Assembly (NCBI GenBank): GCA_907165065.1
Contig: OU015528.1
Span: 32,324,515 to 32,388,514 of the forward strand
Origin: Caprimulgus europaeus
Taxonomy: Eukaryota; Chordata; Aves; Caprimulgiformes; Caprimulgidae
DNA: 64,000 nt
Reading direction: 5' to 3'
Shown in pieces: positions 1-11,600 of the stretch. Under the pieces are notes generated by a model. That model was not told the origin of the DNA, ran no database searches, and saw nothing but the letters and a program-made list of their open reading frames with translations. The translations under genes and the position numbers were made by a program. The number at the start of each line of letters is the position of its first letter. Position 1 is the stretch's first letter.

Positions 1-2821
1 TCTTGTGCAGGCAATACCCTGAGATGGGGAAAATCTGTTTTTCATTTTGATTTGTGGTTGTGATGTGTCTGGTAAACTCTGAAACTCCTGTTGAGGTTTT
101 TGACAGAAGAGCAAGCTCTCTTCTCCCCTACAGCTCTTGGAATAGATCCTGGGCTAATTTGATGTCTTTTCTTCCACAAAGAAAACCAGTGCTACTGTCT
201 GCATCTGTATTTGCATTCCCAAGCAGCAGCTGACTGAAACTGGCAAAACAGGTCACTTTGGACTTGAGGTGAAGCTGGGATAATGCTGGTGATTCCACTC
301 TGCTGCTTGGAAAAAAAAAAAGCCAACCTTTGAGCCGCAAGAGAAACCATGAGGCTCTGAAGGTGCAGGAAGCAGAGCTACATGATTTACACCTTGGAAT
401 GTGTTTGGGAGCATGCTTTTAGGAAAAAGAACTCTTTATTCCCTGTTGAGAGTGGGTTTGGGTTTTTTCCAAGCCCTGATACAGAGCAAATAACATAAGT
501 TTGAAGAATTCCCCAGTATATCTACTGAAGCAGGCATCGCCTAGGAAGGGCAGAAAATAGTGAACTCTGAAAACAGGTGGTTCAAGTGAAAAAAAAAAAA
601 TCAAGATGTGAACTGTGGCAATGGGTACTTGAGTAAAAAAATTCTTAAAGTTGTTTTTTTCTCCTATGCTCTTTCTTCCTCATTGTCTGTACGTTAGTAT
701 TGTCTACTCCTGATTTGTCCAGATATGTTCTGCTTTGTTGTTCAGCCAGTGCCACAGCACAAAGGTCTGTATGTGGAATTTCCTAGCTTGAGTTCTTGTA
801 TTCTGTACTGTTACTCTGCTGCTTCATTGTGCATTTCTCGCTTAAGCACTTTTGCAACACTGTATGTGCTGAACCTCCGCCACATCTTACAAACTACATC
901 CGGTTCTTCTGAGATGCGTCACTAGCAGCTCTTGGGGACAAATTTTCTTCTTTTCAGTAACTGCTGTTTATATAGAGGATCAGGGCAACCTTCATGAAAC
1001 TGCTACTGCAGTTCACTTCAAACTTGACCTGAAGGAAGTCCCTGTAGGTATGATAGGCTTGTTAAGTCCCCTTGATAATTTAACTCCTGGTGCTTTTGAG
1101 ACATCAAACTAGGAAGGGAATTAATGTTGACATCCTGTGTATGTTGATTGTGCTTAAATGTTACCACTGTCTTTGCTCTGAATTGCAATTGTGTGGTAAA
1201 GCTTTCTTATGATATTGATCAAATTTGATAGCGTGAGCCCAAATTGCTCTGCAAATAAACATACACAGTCAAACTGCAGTGACAAAATAAAATGGACCAG
1301 TTATTCAGCCTGAATCAAAATGGAATCAGAAGAGCTGTGAACTCAGCAGAAGCAGTCCCTGAAAGCTTTTGTTCTTATGTTCTGTGAGTTTCAGAGCTGC
1401 AAATTTCAAAACGTTATCGAAAGGTGAAGTTTCCAGCTGGCTACTCCTTGGGAACAAGTTACTGAATTACAGAAACATGTTTCTGCTGTATCAGACGGAT
1501 ACCTTAACAGAAGCACACAGTATGCTAGAGTCTGCATTGCATGTCCTGGTTTTCTCATTAGGAAGCACTTCTACGGTTGCAGAACAGATTTCATTGCTTC
1601 ATATCACAGCACACAACTGTCATTTTCTGATTTCATTTCAGCAACCTTAAGCAAACAGGGAATCTGTTTTCCCTAGCTGCCTACAAAAAGTAAGATTCAG
1701 ATTAAAAGTGCTCTCAACCCTGACTCAGTCATCTGTCTGACAGTATCAGTGAACTTTTGGTTAGTAATTTGGCATATATATTATGACTGGTGAATCAGCT
1801 GGAGAGACAGCGGGGGAATTCTTCCCACGTTTGTATAAGACCAGGCAGAAGACAAACTAATTATCCTCTACTTCAAAACAAATGAGAAATTCTAAGGACA
1901 GCTATTTTAGTGGCAAGTGTATGCTTTCAAATTTCTCTTTTTTTCCTTGAATATAACAGGTTTTGAGCAGTATTTTCACACCCCAGTACTTCTAGTGTTT
2001 CTTTGCTTTAACATGCTCAATGCTGCTGTTTTTTCCCTTGTGAAAACTTTAAAGAACAAATGTAATTTCTAAAATCAACTAATCCTTTCTTCTGTTCCTT
2101 TAAAATGCAGTTACTTGTATGTTCTTCAAGGCAAAGATTTTCTTCTCGCTCAAGTGTGTGTCTTGGTTAAGAGTTACTATAAGACTGGTTTGTGAAAGTG
2201 CTAAAGAATATACGTATGCTTCATTGATCTGAATGCTGTGCTGAATAGTGACTGTCTCAATTGCAAACAGTGAATGGTATCTCTTGAGCTTCAGTCACAG
2301 CATATTTCTTATTGCTTAAAATTATATCTGGAGCTTTTGCTAATACAGCAAATTTAGGAACAAGTTAAAATCTTGATTTCTGAGAACAGGTGACTAGGAC
2401 AGCCTTAGCTATATAATTTCTAGCAGAGATTATGTATTGATCTCCAACATCAATGAAACTGCTGTGTTCTGTGAAGTCTAATGTCCTCAAGCATACTTCT
2501 TCATGTTACAGGACTGTTGCCTTGAAGATTACTTGGAGGAATTGTTAACTTATCATGGTAGCACATCTGTGATTGCCTTGTTGCAAACCTTTTAGAATAA
2601 TGAAAGTAGCATTTGAGAAACGAAGACCTGGAAAACTTAATAGCATCTGGTAGTATCACAATATATATGCTGTATTTTTTAGATTATCTGTAGATAACTG
2701 ACTTCTAAGAAAATACTTAGTTTTGAGGTGATTTAGGCAGGATGGCGGGTTGCGGAATAAATGGTGAAGCACAGAGTTCATGCTTTTCTTATTAACTGAG
2801 TATGTATCTTTTCAATTTTAG
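1..2821 (+). other. DYRK2: 3' part of the last DYRK2 intron
   Basis: This AT-rich stretch precedes the DYRK2 terminal exon and ends in a good 3' splice site, so it is read as the downstream part of the last intron. Its 5' end and the upstream exons lie outside the window. The short open frames inside it (for example 725-925 and 1369-1650) show no recognisable domain and are interrupted on both sides. No transposon remnant is evident by eye. The intron assignment rests on the match of the exon's first seven codons to the long DYRK2 isoform. Confidence 0.85.
2791..2821 (+). other. DYRK2: Branch point and 3' splice acceptor of DYRK2 terminal exon
   Basis: A TTAAC branch-point-like motif lies at 2792-2796, with the candidate branch adenosine at 2795. 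It is followed by a T-rich tract and TTTTAG ending at 2821. The 26-nt branch-to-AG distance is normal for vertebrate introns. The exon starting at 2822 reads I-G-G-S-K-H-T before the internal methionine, which is the sequence at this junction in long-isoform vertebrate DYRK2. The acceptor position is therefore well supported; the branch point is inferred from consensus only. Confidence 0.8.
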
Positions 2822-4423
2822 ATTGGAGGAAGTAAGCACACAATGAATGAGCACCTCCATGTTGGTAGCCATGGACAAATACAGGTTCAGCAGCTGTTTG
2901 AAGATAATAGTAACAAGAGGACGGTTCTGACGACACAGCCAAACGGACTTACAACACTAGGCAAATCTGGATTGCCCATGGTTCAGGACAGACAGGCAGA
3001 GGGTGCTCACAGACGACAAGGGAGCTCCAGCTCTTTAAAATCTACAGATGGAACAGGAAAGGTGAAAGCCTCCGTTATGACACCAGAGCAGGCAATGAAG
3101 CAATACATGCAAAAATTAACAGCTTTTGAACATCATGAGATTTTTAGCTACCCTGAAATATACTTTCTGGGTCCAAATGCAAAGAAGCGGCAAGGTGTCA
3201 TGGGTGGTTCCAACAATTGCGGTTATGATGATGACCAAGGGTCTTATATACAAGTACCCCATGATCATATTGCATACAGGTATGAAGTTCTGAAAGTTAT
3301 AGGGAAAGGAAGCTTTGGGCAGGTGGTGAAGGCCTATGATCACAAAATGCATCAGCATGTGGCACTAAAAATGGTGAGAAATGAAAAGCGTTTCCACCGC
3401 CAGGCTGCTGAAGAAATTAAGATCCTGGAGCATCTCCGGAAACAAGATAAGGATAACAACATGAATGTTATTCACATGTTGGAAAACTTCACGTTCCGCA
3501 GCCATATCTGCATGACGTTTGAATTGCTGAGCATGAACCTGTATGAATTAATAAAGAAAAACAAGTTTCAGGGCTTTAGCCTGCCTTTGGTCCGCAAGTT
3601 TGCCCACTCAATTTTACAGTGCTTGGATGCTTTGCACAAGAACAGAATCATTCACTGTGACCTTAAACCTGAGAACATTCTGTTGAAGCAACAGGGTAGA
3701 AGTGGTATTAAAGTGATCGATTTTGGCTCAAGTTGTTATGAGCATCAGCGTGTCTACACTTACATTCAGTCACGTTTTTATCGTGCACCTGAAGTCATCC
3801 TTGGTGCTCGTTATGGAATGCCCATAGATATGTGGAGCTTGGGCTGTATTTTAGCAGAGCTTCTCACCGGTTATCCACTTTTACCTGGAGAAGATGAAGG
3901 AGACCAGCTGGCTTGTATGATTGAACTATTGGGCATGCCTCCTCCAAAACTCTTAGATTCTTCCAAGCGAGCCAAGAACTTTGTGAGCTCTAAGGGTTAT
4001 CCGCGCTACTGCAGCATTACAACCTTGTCAGATGGCTCTGTGATACTTAATGGTGGACGCTCTCGGAGGGGGAAACTTCGTGGCCCACCAGAGAGCAGAG
4101 AATGGACTAATGCATTAAAGGGATGTGATGATCCCCTGTTCCTTGACTTCTTAAAACAGTGTTTAGAATGGGATCCTGCTCTCCGTATGACACCTAGCCA
4201 GGCTTTGCGGCATCCCTGGCTGAGGAGACGGTTGCCAAAGCCTCCAACGGGGGAAAAGGCCTCAGCGAAGAGAATTACAGAGGGCACTGGTGCTATAACG
4301 TCGATTTCCAAGTTACCTCCGACTTCAAGCTCAGCTTCAAAACTGAGGACTAATTTGGCACAGATGACGGATGCCAATGGGAATATTCAGCAAAGAACAG
4401 TATTGCCAAAACTTGTTAGCTGA
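2822..4423 (+). CDS. DYRK2: DYRK2 kinase, terminal coding exon (complete short isoform, 526 aa from ATG at 2843)
   Basis: The product is a CMGC-group dual-specificity kinase that autophosphorylates on tyrosine and phosphorylates Ser/Thr substrates; known roles include p53 Ser46 phosphorylation, scaffolding of the EDD/DDB1/VPRBP ligase, and 26S proteasome regulation. Numbering from the ATG at 2843, the visible parts are a TQ motif (T31), an NLS-like KKR (114-116), a kinase domain at about 147-460 with glycine loop GKGSFGQV (154-161), ATP-anchoring K176, catalytic HCDLKPEN (271-278, D273), DFG (293-295) and activation-loop YTY (305-307, Y307 being the expected autophosphorylated residue), then a basic C-terminal tail ending KLVS. 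There are no stops or frameshifts. The ATG has A at -3. The seven preceding codons belong to the long isoform, whose first exons are outside the window. Compared with remembered human DYRK2, two residues (Ala-His) are missing near residue 10, and an SQ at 367-368 is PP. Identity is near certain. Confidence 0.98.
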   Translation: MGGSKHTMNEHLHVGSHGQIQVQQLFEDNSNKRTVLTTQPNGLTTLGKSGLPMVQDRQAEGAHRRQGSSSSLKSTDGTGKVKASVMTPEQAMKQYMQKLTAFEHHEIFSYPEIYFLGPNAKKRQGVMGGSNNCGYDDDQGSYIQVPHDHIAYRYEVLKVIGKGSFGQVVKAYDHKMHQHVALKMVRNEKRFHRQAAEEIKILEHLRKQDKDNNMNVIHMLENFTFRSHICMTFELLSMNLYELIKKNKFQGFSLPLVRKFAHSILQCLDALHKNRIIHCDLKPENILLKQQGRSGIKVIDFGSSCYEHQRVYTYIQSRFYRAPEVILGARYGMPIDMWSLGCILAELLTGYPLLPGEDEGDQLACMIELLGMPPPKLLDSSKRAKNFVSSKGYPRYCSITTLSDGSVILNGGRSRRGKLRGPPESREWTNALKGCDDPLFLDFLKQCLEWDPALRMTPSQALRHPWLRRRLPKPPTGEKASAKRITEGTGAITSISKLPPTSSSASKLRTNLAQMTDANGNIQQRTVLPKLVS

Positions 4424-4684
4424 GTTTAAAAAACCCAATGCTGTTAATATGAGAAATACAATGTGGCTGAGCCTTATCTGTGTGAAAACGTAGCTCAGAT
4501 ACACATTTTTATTTGCTCAATAACTTTATTCATTTGTATCTTTCAGCACTCATTTTAAATGTAAGAAATCTTGATTTTGTTTTTATAAAAACATGGGGAC
4601 AATGCTTTAAGTTTTTGTATGTATTTTTTAAAATGTTTGTCTTCTACAGTACAATTAGCCTTACTGTAACTAGTGTGACACAGT

Positions 4685-4690
4685 AATAAA
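4685..4690 (+). terminator. DYRK2: Proximal poly(A) signal AATAAA of DYRK2
   Basis: This canonical hexamer lies about 260 nt after the stop codon. Immediately downstream is a perfect 7-bp stem with a 2-nt gap (CAGTGGC 4694-4700 and GCCACTG 4703-4709), followed by a GT-containing region near 4737-4745. It would produce a short 3' UTR lacking all distal elements. Use of the site is not shown by the sequence. Confidence 0.45.
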
Positions 4691-6424
4691 CATCAGTGGC
4701 AGGCCACTGGTTCCAACATGACTGTCATGCATTGCAGCGTGGTGTCAAAGGTATTAACCTTCCTGTTCCGTGGTTCATGTTAGGTGTCACCTGGGGTAAA
4801 TTTGTAAGACTCTACCTTATGGATTTTATGGCTGTGAGTCTTGATTCTGCAAACACTCACACCTATGCCTGACTGGACTCCAGGGAGAATACTCAAAGAA
4901 ATACAGTTCTTTTACAAGTTTACAGATTACCTATAAACTTGTAATTTGACATGGAGCCATAGCATGTTACATTGTCATTTTCTGTATGGGAGCCCAGAGA
5001 AAGTAGTGATATCGCTAATGATACCATCACCTCCTATGGAATGCTTTCTCTATTCAAAAGTAATGTTTTTTATTAAAATGAGCATTTAAATATAATGCAA
5101 AAAATAAGAACTTCCAGGGATAAAATGACTCTCTCACCTTGCCTGCTGTGTGGTAGAGTGAGAGGAACGGGCAGTCTCAGAAAGATTGAAGACAGAACTA
5201 TGTCTGTTCCTCCAAATCTGAAAGTGACTGATGAGTTGGTAAAGAAAAATGTTCTGGGCTTCATTTTGGGTATATGTAACACTGAGCATTCACACTGGGC
5301 TTCTCTCTTTTTCCTTTTTTTTCCTCTCCTGTTTTCTTCTCTTTCCTAACGTGCAGCTTGGTCTCCCTAAGTCACATAGGCAGAAGTGCCCATTCTGTCA
5401 GTTTTATACTGTAACTTCCAGACTGTTATGCTACATGGATTTCACAGGTTGCTTTTATTTCTTACGACAATGTTTATCTGAGTGACTGTGACCTCTGGTA
5501 CCTGTACACTTCAGACCAAATCTGCACGTAGGGGCAAACACTGTTACTACATTGCTTTCTGTAGAAAAGTACTTCACCTTAGACAGCATAACTGTAGATG
5601 GAAAGATCCTCAGTGGAAAACTTTTAAGTTGTCAGATGCCATCCTAGATACTTTCTAATAAGGGAGAATTATCAAAGGAAAGTTAATTGATTGGAATTTG
5701 ATTTAATCTTTGGCATTTGTAGCTGAAGATTCCTTTGAAGGAACAGTTAGAGATATGTGTAGATTTGTTCACATGTGTGTGCTAATGCTTGTTTTTTCTT
5801 TTTCGCTTTGAGTTGCGTTCGTGGAAGAAAGATGGTCTTTACTGAGGAATAATATCTATGGGAGAAATATCACACTTTGTAGCATGTTTTCAGTAGGAAC
5901 AGTTTGAAATCTAAGATCAGTATTTCATCACGTACAATGGCTGTGGTCTACATTGGATGTATAAAACATGAAAAGGGAATTTTAAACAAAGTAGAACACA
6001 ATCTAGAAGGTTTATGGATGTTAGAACAAGACATAGTAGAATAGATTGCATTAAACCTCAATAACTTTACTCTAAGCAACATTTATATGCACAGATTTTG
6101 CTGAGTTACTTGTACAAATTATGAAAAATACTTAAAGCATGGTCCCCTGAGAGGCCAAGAAAGTTTCCGGTTAAGTTCTCCTTCATATTCATTAATTTAT
6201 CACAGCTTAATCATTTTTGTGGTTGGTTGGTTTATTTTTAATTTAATGTGAGACTAGGGGAGGGATATCAATACAAAATGACAGAATTCTCAGGAAACAT
6301 ACCACTTAACTTGTTGCCAAAAAGTTGACACCTAAAGAAGCTCCAAAAATAATTTTTGCGTGAAGATGGTATTTGTTGATTGATAACTGTAAAAATGAGA
6401 GCATCAATCAACCATTTTTCTTAC

Positions 6425-6445
6425 TTTTTTTTTTTTTAAAAAAAA
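6425..6445 (+). repeat. T13A8 homopolymer junction in DYRK2 3' UTR
   Basis: Thirteen T are followed directly by eight A. As RNA this could fold into a weak A/U hairpin; as DNA it is a replication-slippage-prone tract. No function is inferred. Confidence 0.9.
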
Positions 6446-7103
6446 GATTGTTTCCTGCCTCTAGTCAAATTAAATTATATAGTATTAAATGTTCACAACT
6501 TTATACAATGTGTGTAAGTGCAATATGTAAACATGTATGAAATCATGTTAAAAATTAAATATAGTAATACAGCTAAGAAAAGTGGCTTTTGGAATATGAA
6601 TATCCGGTAAGTTATGGTCAGTAAATTCTAAGTCTGGAAAAGAGATATATTAATTTTCATATAAAATTAGCTAACTATCACGACTGTGGGTATACAATAC
6701 TGTGTATTTTTCTACAGTAACTGGGAATCTTTACTTCCTCCAGCCCCTGCTTGGCTTTACCACTGCTTTCTATCTTAACTCTTCCTGCAGAAGTTGAGAA
6801 ATAGGGATGCTTATGTTAGGGGTGGAAGAAGAATCACCTCCCTTAATATGTTTTAAAGGGAATATTGATACTTATTCCTGCCTGTCATGGCAATTTAAGT
6901 GAAAGCATTCATAATGTTCATGGGTCATTGTTGGGCTAAAACCACTAAATTTTCTTTTTCATGTAACCAGTTCTTAATGCCAAGAATGCATTTGTGATCC
7001 ACCTTCTTCATAGATGCTACCGGAAACTTTAAGGCCAAAATGTAGTGTGCAGAGCTATTTTTTTAACCCAGATACAGTGGAACTTCCTCTATGCTAAAGG
7101 AGC

Positions 7104-7143
7104 AGCTACATCAAAGTTTTTAAGGTTTTTAAGTGATGTAGCT
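7104..7143 (+). other. Predicted RNA hairpin in DYRK2 3' UTR
   Basis: AGCTACATCA (7104-7113) is perfectly complementary to TGATGTAGCT (7134-7143), giving a 10-bp stem with a 20-nt loop containing two T5 runs. The pairing is read directly from the sequence. That it folds or binds protein in the mRNA is inference. Confidence 0.6.
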
Positions 7144-7178
7144 ACTTTTTATTGTAGCTTATTTATACCTGTAAAAAA

Positions 7179-7198
7179 GGGGGGCGGGGGGAGGGAGG
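7179..7198 (+). other. G-rich tract, possible G-quadruplex
   Basis: The pattern is G6-C-G6-A-G3-A-G2, isolated in otherwise AT-rich UTR and 36 nt after the 7104-7143 hairpin. Three G3+ runs plus a G2 permit a two-tier or bulged quadruplex on the sense strand. No strict four-run G3 pattern is present. Confidence 0.45.
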
Positions 7199-8066
7199 AC
7201 GTTGCCTCATGCTTTGATGTGATTTTATTCTAAGGGCTCTGATAATTAGGCTGATAGAAGTTGGCTTGGAAACAGTGCTTAGTCTCACAGGTTACCATTG
7301 TCTAGGGATGTCTGAGCTATTTTCAGATTAGTAATAGCACAGTGTTGTCTTGTCTTTGGTTGCAGTCTCACTTGGCTCAGTTTCTTGCACCACTGGAGTG
7401 TTCATTACCACTTAAGTGTATTGGAACAACAGAATGATGCAAGATGTGTAGATTAACAATAGAGGATGGATTGTGCCCTTGGTGTTAACAATGTGCCTTT
7501 TGTTACAAATGCCGTGTTGTAGGGTGTGCATCTTGGCCTCTTTAACCCTTTGAATACTGGATAGTAGGGATGAAATCTATTTTTAAATGCTATATCTGTC
7601 TTAAAACAACCTGTAGGTGATCGAGGCCTTAACAGAAACAATAAGGCAATCACACTGCTAGCTAGGGTGGAGAGGACACTCTGTTCTTGTAGTATGTCTC
7701 ATTAAGGGGTTAAAGATGGCCCTTCCTCCTTGGTTGTACTTTAACATCAAATTGATTTTTTTAAAATTCTGTTATGGTGACACTAGACAGAAATCAACTG
7801 TATTTGTAAAAATTTACCTCAAACTCTTTAGTTTTATAGTGTGATTTAATCCAGGGCATTTGGTATGAACCAAAGTGCATTCCTTTTATATGTGCCTGGC
7901 TCTTATAAAGGTGGCCAGGGATTTTTACAATTTGGGTGCAAGGCACTTAAGCCACTTTTAACTTGGTGGGTGGTTTGGAGTTATAAATGACTTCATGGGA
8001 ATGTTGAAAACACTTTAGACATAAGTAGCATCGGGCAATATTGGAATCTTTAGGAAAGGGTGTGCA

Positions 8067-8075
8067 TTATTTAAT
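8067..8075 (+). promoter_or_regulatory. AU-rich element nonamer in DYRK2 3' UTR
   Basis: TTATTTAAT matches the UUAUUUA(U/A)(U/A) nonamer associated with mRNA decay, and another ATTTATTTA lies about 10 nt downstream. The match is visible; regulation is inferred and applies only to the long UTR. Confidence 0.35.
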
Positions 8076-8395
8076 GCTCTTCATTTATTTAGTATTTTTT
8101 TTCCATCAATAATATTTGTGATAAGTACGAAAAGAACTTCTTTTTTTTCCAGTCAGCAAAGATTAGAATATTGCCCAGTTTAATGCTATGGTAGCATTTA
8201 AATAAATAACATTTGTGAATTATTGTTTCTAGGGGCTTGTACATCTCTGCTACAAATTGTAATTACTCAGTTCAACTGCTACAATTACGTCTAAGCAGTA
8301 GCTTGGGTTTTTATTGGGCAATGACTTAGACACGTGACTGTAATATGCTGCAACTGTGTGTACTGAAAACGTGAAAAACGATTGAATGTGGACTG

Positions 8396-8403
8396 TGTAT
8401 ATA
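8396..8403 (+). promoter_or_regulatory. Pumilio recognition motif in DYRK2 3' UTR
   Basis: TGTATATA matches the PUF-protein consensus UGUANAUA. It lies about 50 nt before the ATTAAA at 8447 and would be present only in the long mRNA. Such 8-mers occur often by chance in AT-rich DNA. Confidence 0.35.
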
Positions 8404-8446
8404 TGTATGTATAATTTTCTGTGAGATGCTGCTGTTGCCACTTAAC

Positions 8447-8452
8447 ATTAAA
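8447..8452 (+). terminator. DYRK2: Candidate distal poly(A) signal ATTAAA
   Basis: This common variant hexamer is followed within 20 nt by a GT-rich stretch (about 8455-8470), the usual arrangement for a cleavage site. It would end the DYRK2 mRNA about 140 nt before the AATAAA at 8586. Confidence 0.4.
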
Positions 8453-8585
8453 GATGTTGTAGTGGGTTTTAATCCTAGTGGCCAGTTTTATGATCCTGTA
8501 TGTATTGTACAGCTGATGACAGGAGTTAAGACTGTTCTAGTGAATATTTGTTACATTTTATTGTTGTGGCCAGAGATCATTTCAG

Positions 8586-8591
8586 AATAAA
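8586..8591 (+). terminator. DYRK2: Candidate main distal poly(A) signal AATAAA
   Basis: This canonical hexamer is followed by a T-rich segment. Cleavage would be expected near 8605-8615, giving a 3' UTR of about 4.2 kb. It is chosen as the likely end of the transcript because it is the last canonical signal before the sequence loses UTR-like features. RNA evidence is needed to decide. Confidence 0.55.
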
Positions 8592-8610
8592 ATTTAATGT
8601 TCTGCTTTAA

Positions 8611-11600
8611 TTCTCTCCACTGTAGTTTGGATTTTTTTCTGGTCATAAAGAGAGCCCTTGGAGTGCTGGCATTTATTAAACATGGAAAGGCCTTCTCCTG
8701 GCCTGCTGAAGTCAGTGCCAGCAGCGCCTTGTCTCCCAGCATGCTTACTGGTATCTGTATGTAGTAATTGCCTATTGCTGGAGGATGACTTTGCTGCTGC
8801 TTTATGTGTCTTGACAGCCTTGAATATTGCCCAAAGGACGGTTTTGCCCTGAGGTTTCTAAAGTTTTTCTTAGGACTTAGGAAGTAATATAGTTTGTATT
8901 TTTATTTGCCCCATACTTTAGAGCAAACCATCTTTGGCAGAGATTTTGCCTGTGTGGGTATTTTAGGGTTTTTTTAACTACTTTGCAAAGATTCTAAAAG
9001 TAACAATAGATCTGATTTTATAAGACATATTTGATTGGGAAAGATGCTGTGTATATGCTTTTTCTCAAAACTACTTTAAAAAAGCCCACATTTCTGCACT
9101 GATTTTTGGGTCAGACTGACTTTTCAGGACTTGTCAGACTTCATAGGGTCCCAAGATAATGAACATGTACTACACAAAGCTGGTATGCTAGACTGAGCTA
9201 AATTCTGTTCACATATAAATGCAGAGTAATTTCACTGTTTAGTGAAGTTTCTCATGAGTAACTGGCCGCATTCTCTTGGTAATGTCAATGTACACCTAGA
9301 GTAGTTTCACTGAAAAGCTTTCTGCTTCATCTTAGCACAGCCTGAAATCAAGGGACTTTAACTGCACTTTAGCGTCTCCTTTTCAGCAGAATTGGGAGAT
9401 GCCAGAGCACAAAAACCATCAAGATTAAATATAGATAAGCACAGTTTACATGCCCAAAGAACAACAAGCCAAAAATTACATCTTTGTGCATTAAAACCTA
9501 TTTGTTAGTTACTATATTCTGAGGACAAAGGCGTTTTATTTCTTTAGGTTTTAGCTAAAAATTTTAGCTTTTTAAATGGATTTCTTTTCCTTCTAATCTG
9601 TCTCTCGTCCTCTCCTCCAGCTACCTATCCCTCTTGCCGACACTTGTACACTTCTGTCACATCTGTTTTTTTTCATTTGAGGAGGGTAGGGGCCATCTTG
9701 CCTGCTTTTGGTTGTCTGGAAGTTGGGTTTTGGCCTGTGCCGTTTGCTGAGACTCCCTGTAGTTGGTGGGGAAAACTGCGTTGCCCTCTGCCAGCACTGC
9801 TCCCTCCCTGGTCTGTAACAGAGAACTCACATCCCTGTCTAAAATGGGACCCTCAGAATCCCACCCTGAACCATGGTCTGTAGTTGCTGTTATCTCCACA
9901 GTACTTCCTTTTGCGAAGAAATGGTGGCTTCCTTTGGCTGCCAGCTGTGCATCTCTTGGGGTTTTTTTGCAGCAAACTAAAGAATGTGAGAAGTGTAATT
10001 ATGATCAGGTTCCTCACTTCTAGGTGCTGCTGCTTTTCTTAAAAATACCATCTTGTCCCACATTTTAAAAGATCTATTTATTGAAAGATCCAACATGGAT
10101 TATACTCTTCCTGAGAACTTGAGAAATGAAAAAGCAAGTAAATACGAAGGGAGGTATCTGTGTAGGGCTGTCTATGGTCAGGAGGTGGTATTTAGAGGGG
10201 AAAAAAGATACCTGTAAGACAAATAGGGCCAAGTTTGAGGTAAGCATGATCTCTCCTGGGTTCAGTGAAGATTCAAGAATTTTGGCAGTATCAAGTTGAG
10301 ATTGAGAAAGACTTAAATGCATCTCAGTGTCTGAAAACCATTGATAACCTATTATTTCAGTGGAAAAGTATATTTCTTTGAGAGCTTGTCATTTTAAACT
10401 CTGTACTAATAATTAAAGGGTAACATTAAGGGGTCTTTTCTGTAGCTAGAACTTTAAAAACATTATTATACATTTCTTTAAAAAATGTGATTTATAATGC
10501 TATTATACTGCTAGCATAGTCTTGTGGTTTATATTTTAATGTTCCTGAGAGGAAGAACGTTCCTTGTCTTTGTCTCGAGTACATGATACTAGAAGACTCC
10601 CAGCTGTCAGATACGCTATAACAGAGCAGAGATGGCATTAAAGGAACTAGTTTCTGTTCCTTCACAGAAATCCTCTGCGACTCTTTGAACTGGGGTTTCT
10701 CTGTGTCATTTTCCCTATTTGGTTTTGTCTGTCATTTGTTTGCTTGTTCATTTGTTTGTTTTTTAAGAAGTGCTTACCAGCCTCTGGCTGTGGTGAGTCT
10801 TGGATCTCTGTTGACTATCGAGCACTTTGGGATAAGGAGTACTGTAAAAAGAAGTTTCTTTAGCTTTTTCCTAACAATAAACAGAAAGTCTAACTTAGTA
10901 CCAAACTTCAAAGTCACAGAATGCACATTCACTTCCAGCTGCTGGATTTCAGTCTCCACACCCACCGTTAACCTTGTTCTTTAACTTCTGCATGAAGTTC
11001 AGCAGAAATGCCAAGTACTGCAGAATGAAATGGCTTGTGTCTATCACTTTGAGAGGGAAAATGAAACTACAAAAGACCTTTTTGGGGAAAGTTTGGGATA
11101 TAGCTGGAATTAGGGAGAGGTTCTGCTGAGAAGTTCCTGGGCTGTGAGCTCTACATAACACCCTAGGAGGTGGCAAACACAGTGTTCCTGCTAACAGTGG
11201 AAACTATTTTCCCTTTTTTATAGACTATGTTTTTATTTCTTTGCTTTGATTTGGTTATCTGCAAGCTGGGCATGACTATGCATACCTTATGTACCTAAAT
11301 AAACTGTCCGGAGTAGCTGCAAACAGAGAAGTATTACTTTATAACTAACAGTGGAGCTGGGAAAACCAGAAGTTCTCATTCAGGGGCTGTCTGACCTGAC
11401 AGTGGCCTGTACATAGCACCTACAGATTCCATATAAGACTGTCTAAATGCAAAGCATTGCGAAATAGAGGTGAAGTGAAATATTAAACCTTGATTAAACA
11501 TCATGTGTGAGAGATGTGTCCACCAAGCAGAAAAGAAAAGCAATTGACAATTGTTTTATAAAGACTTTGAGCCAAACTCAGTTTTCAGGTATAATATTGA

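Larger units (their letters stand above)
4424..8610 (+). other. DYRK2: Predicted long 3' UTR of DYRK2
   Basis: The stretch after the TGA (4421-4423) is AT-rich, contains no supported ORF and carries several poly(A) signals. The first canonical AATAAA is at 4685-4690, and the most distal in this block is at 8586-8591, giving possible UTRs of about 0.3 and 4.2 kb. Vertebrate DYRK2 mRNAs are known to have multi-kilobase 3' UTRs, which favours the long form. Visible contents include a T13A8 tract (6425-6445), a 10-bp-stem hairpin (7104-7143), a G-rich tract (7179-7198), an AU-rich nonamer (8067-8075) and a Pumilio-type site (8396-8403). The 3' boundary is inferred and could lie further downstream. 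Confidence 0.65.

Noticed and set aside
4006..4377. 123-codon minus-strand open frame inside DYRK2
   Set aside because: It is antisense to strongly conserved kinase sequence and is explained by codon constraint on the sense strand.
5301..5357. Polypyrimidine tract ending in CAG inside the DYRK2 3' UTR, resembling a splice acceptor
   Set aside because: No donor or downstream reading frame makes sense of it, and the branch-like CTAAC is too close to the AG.
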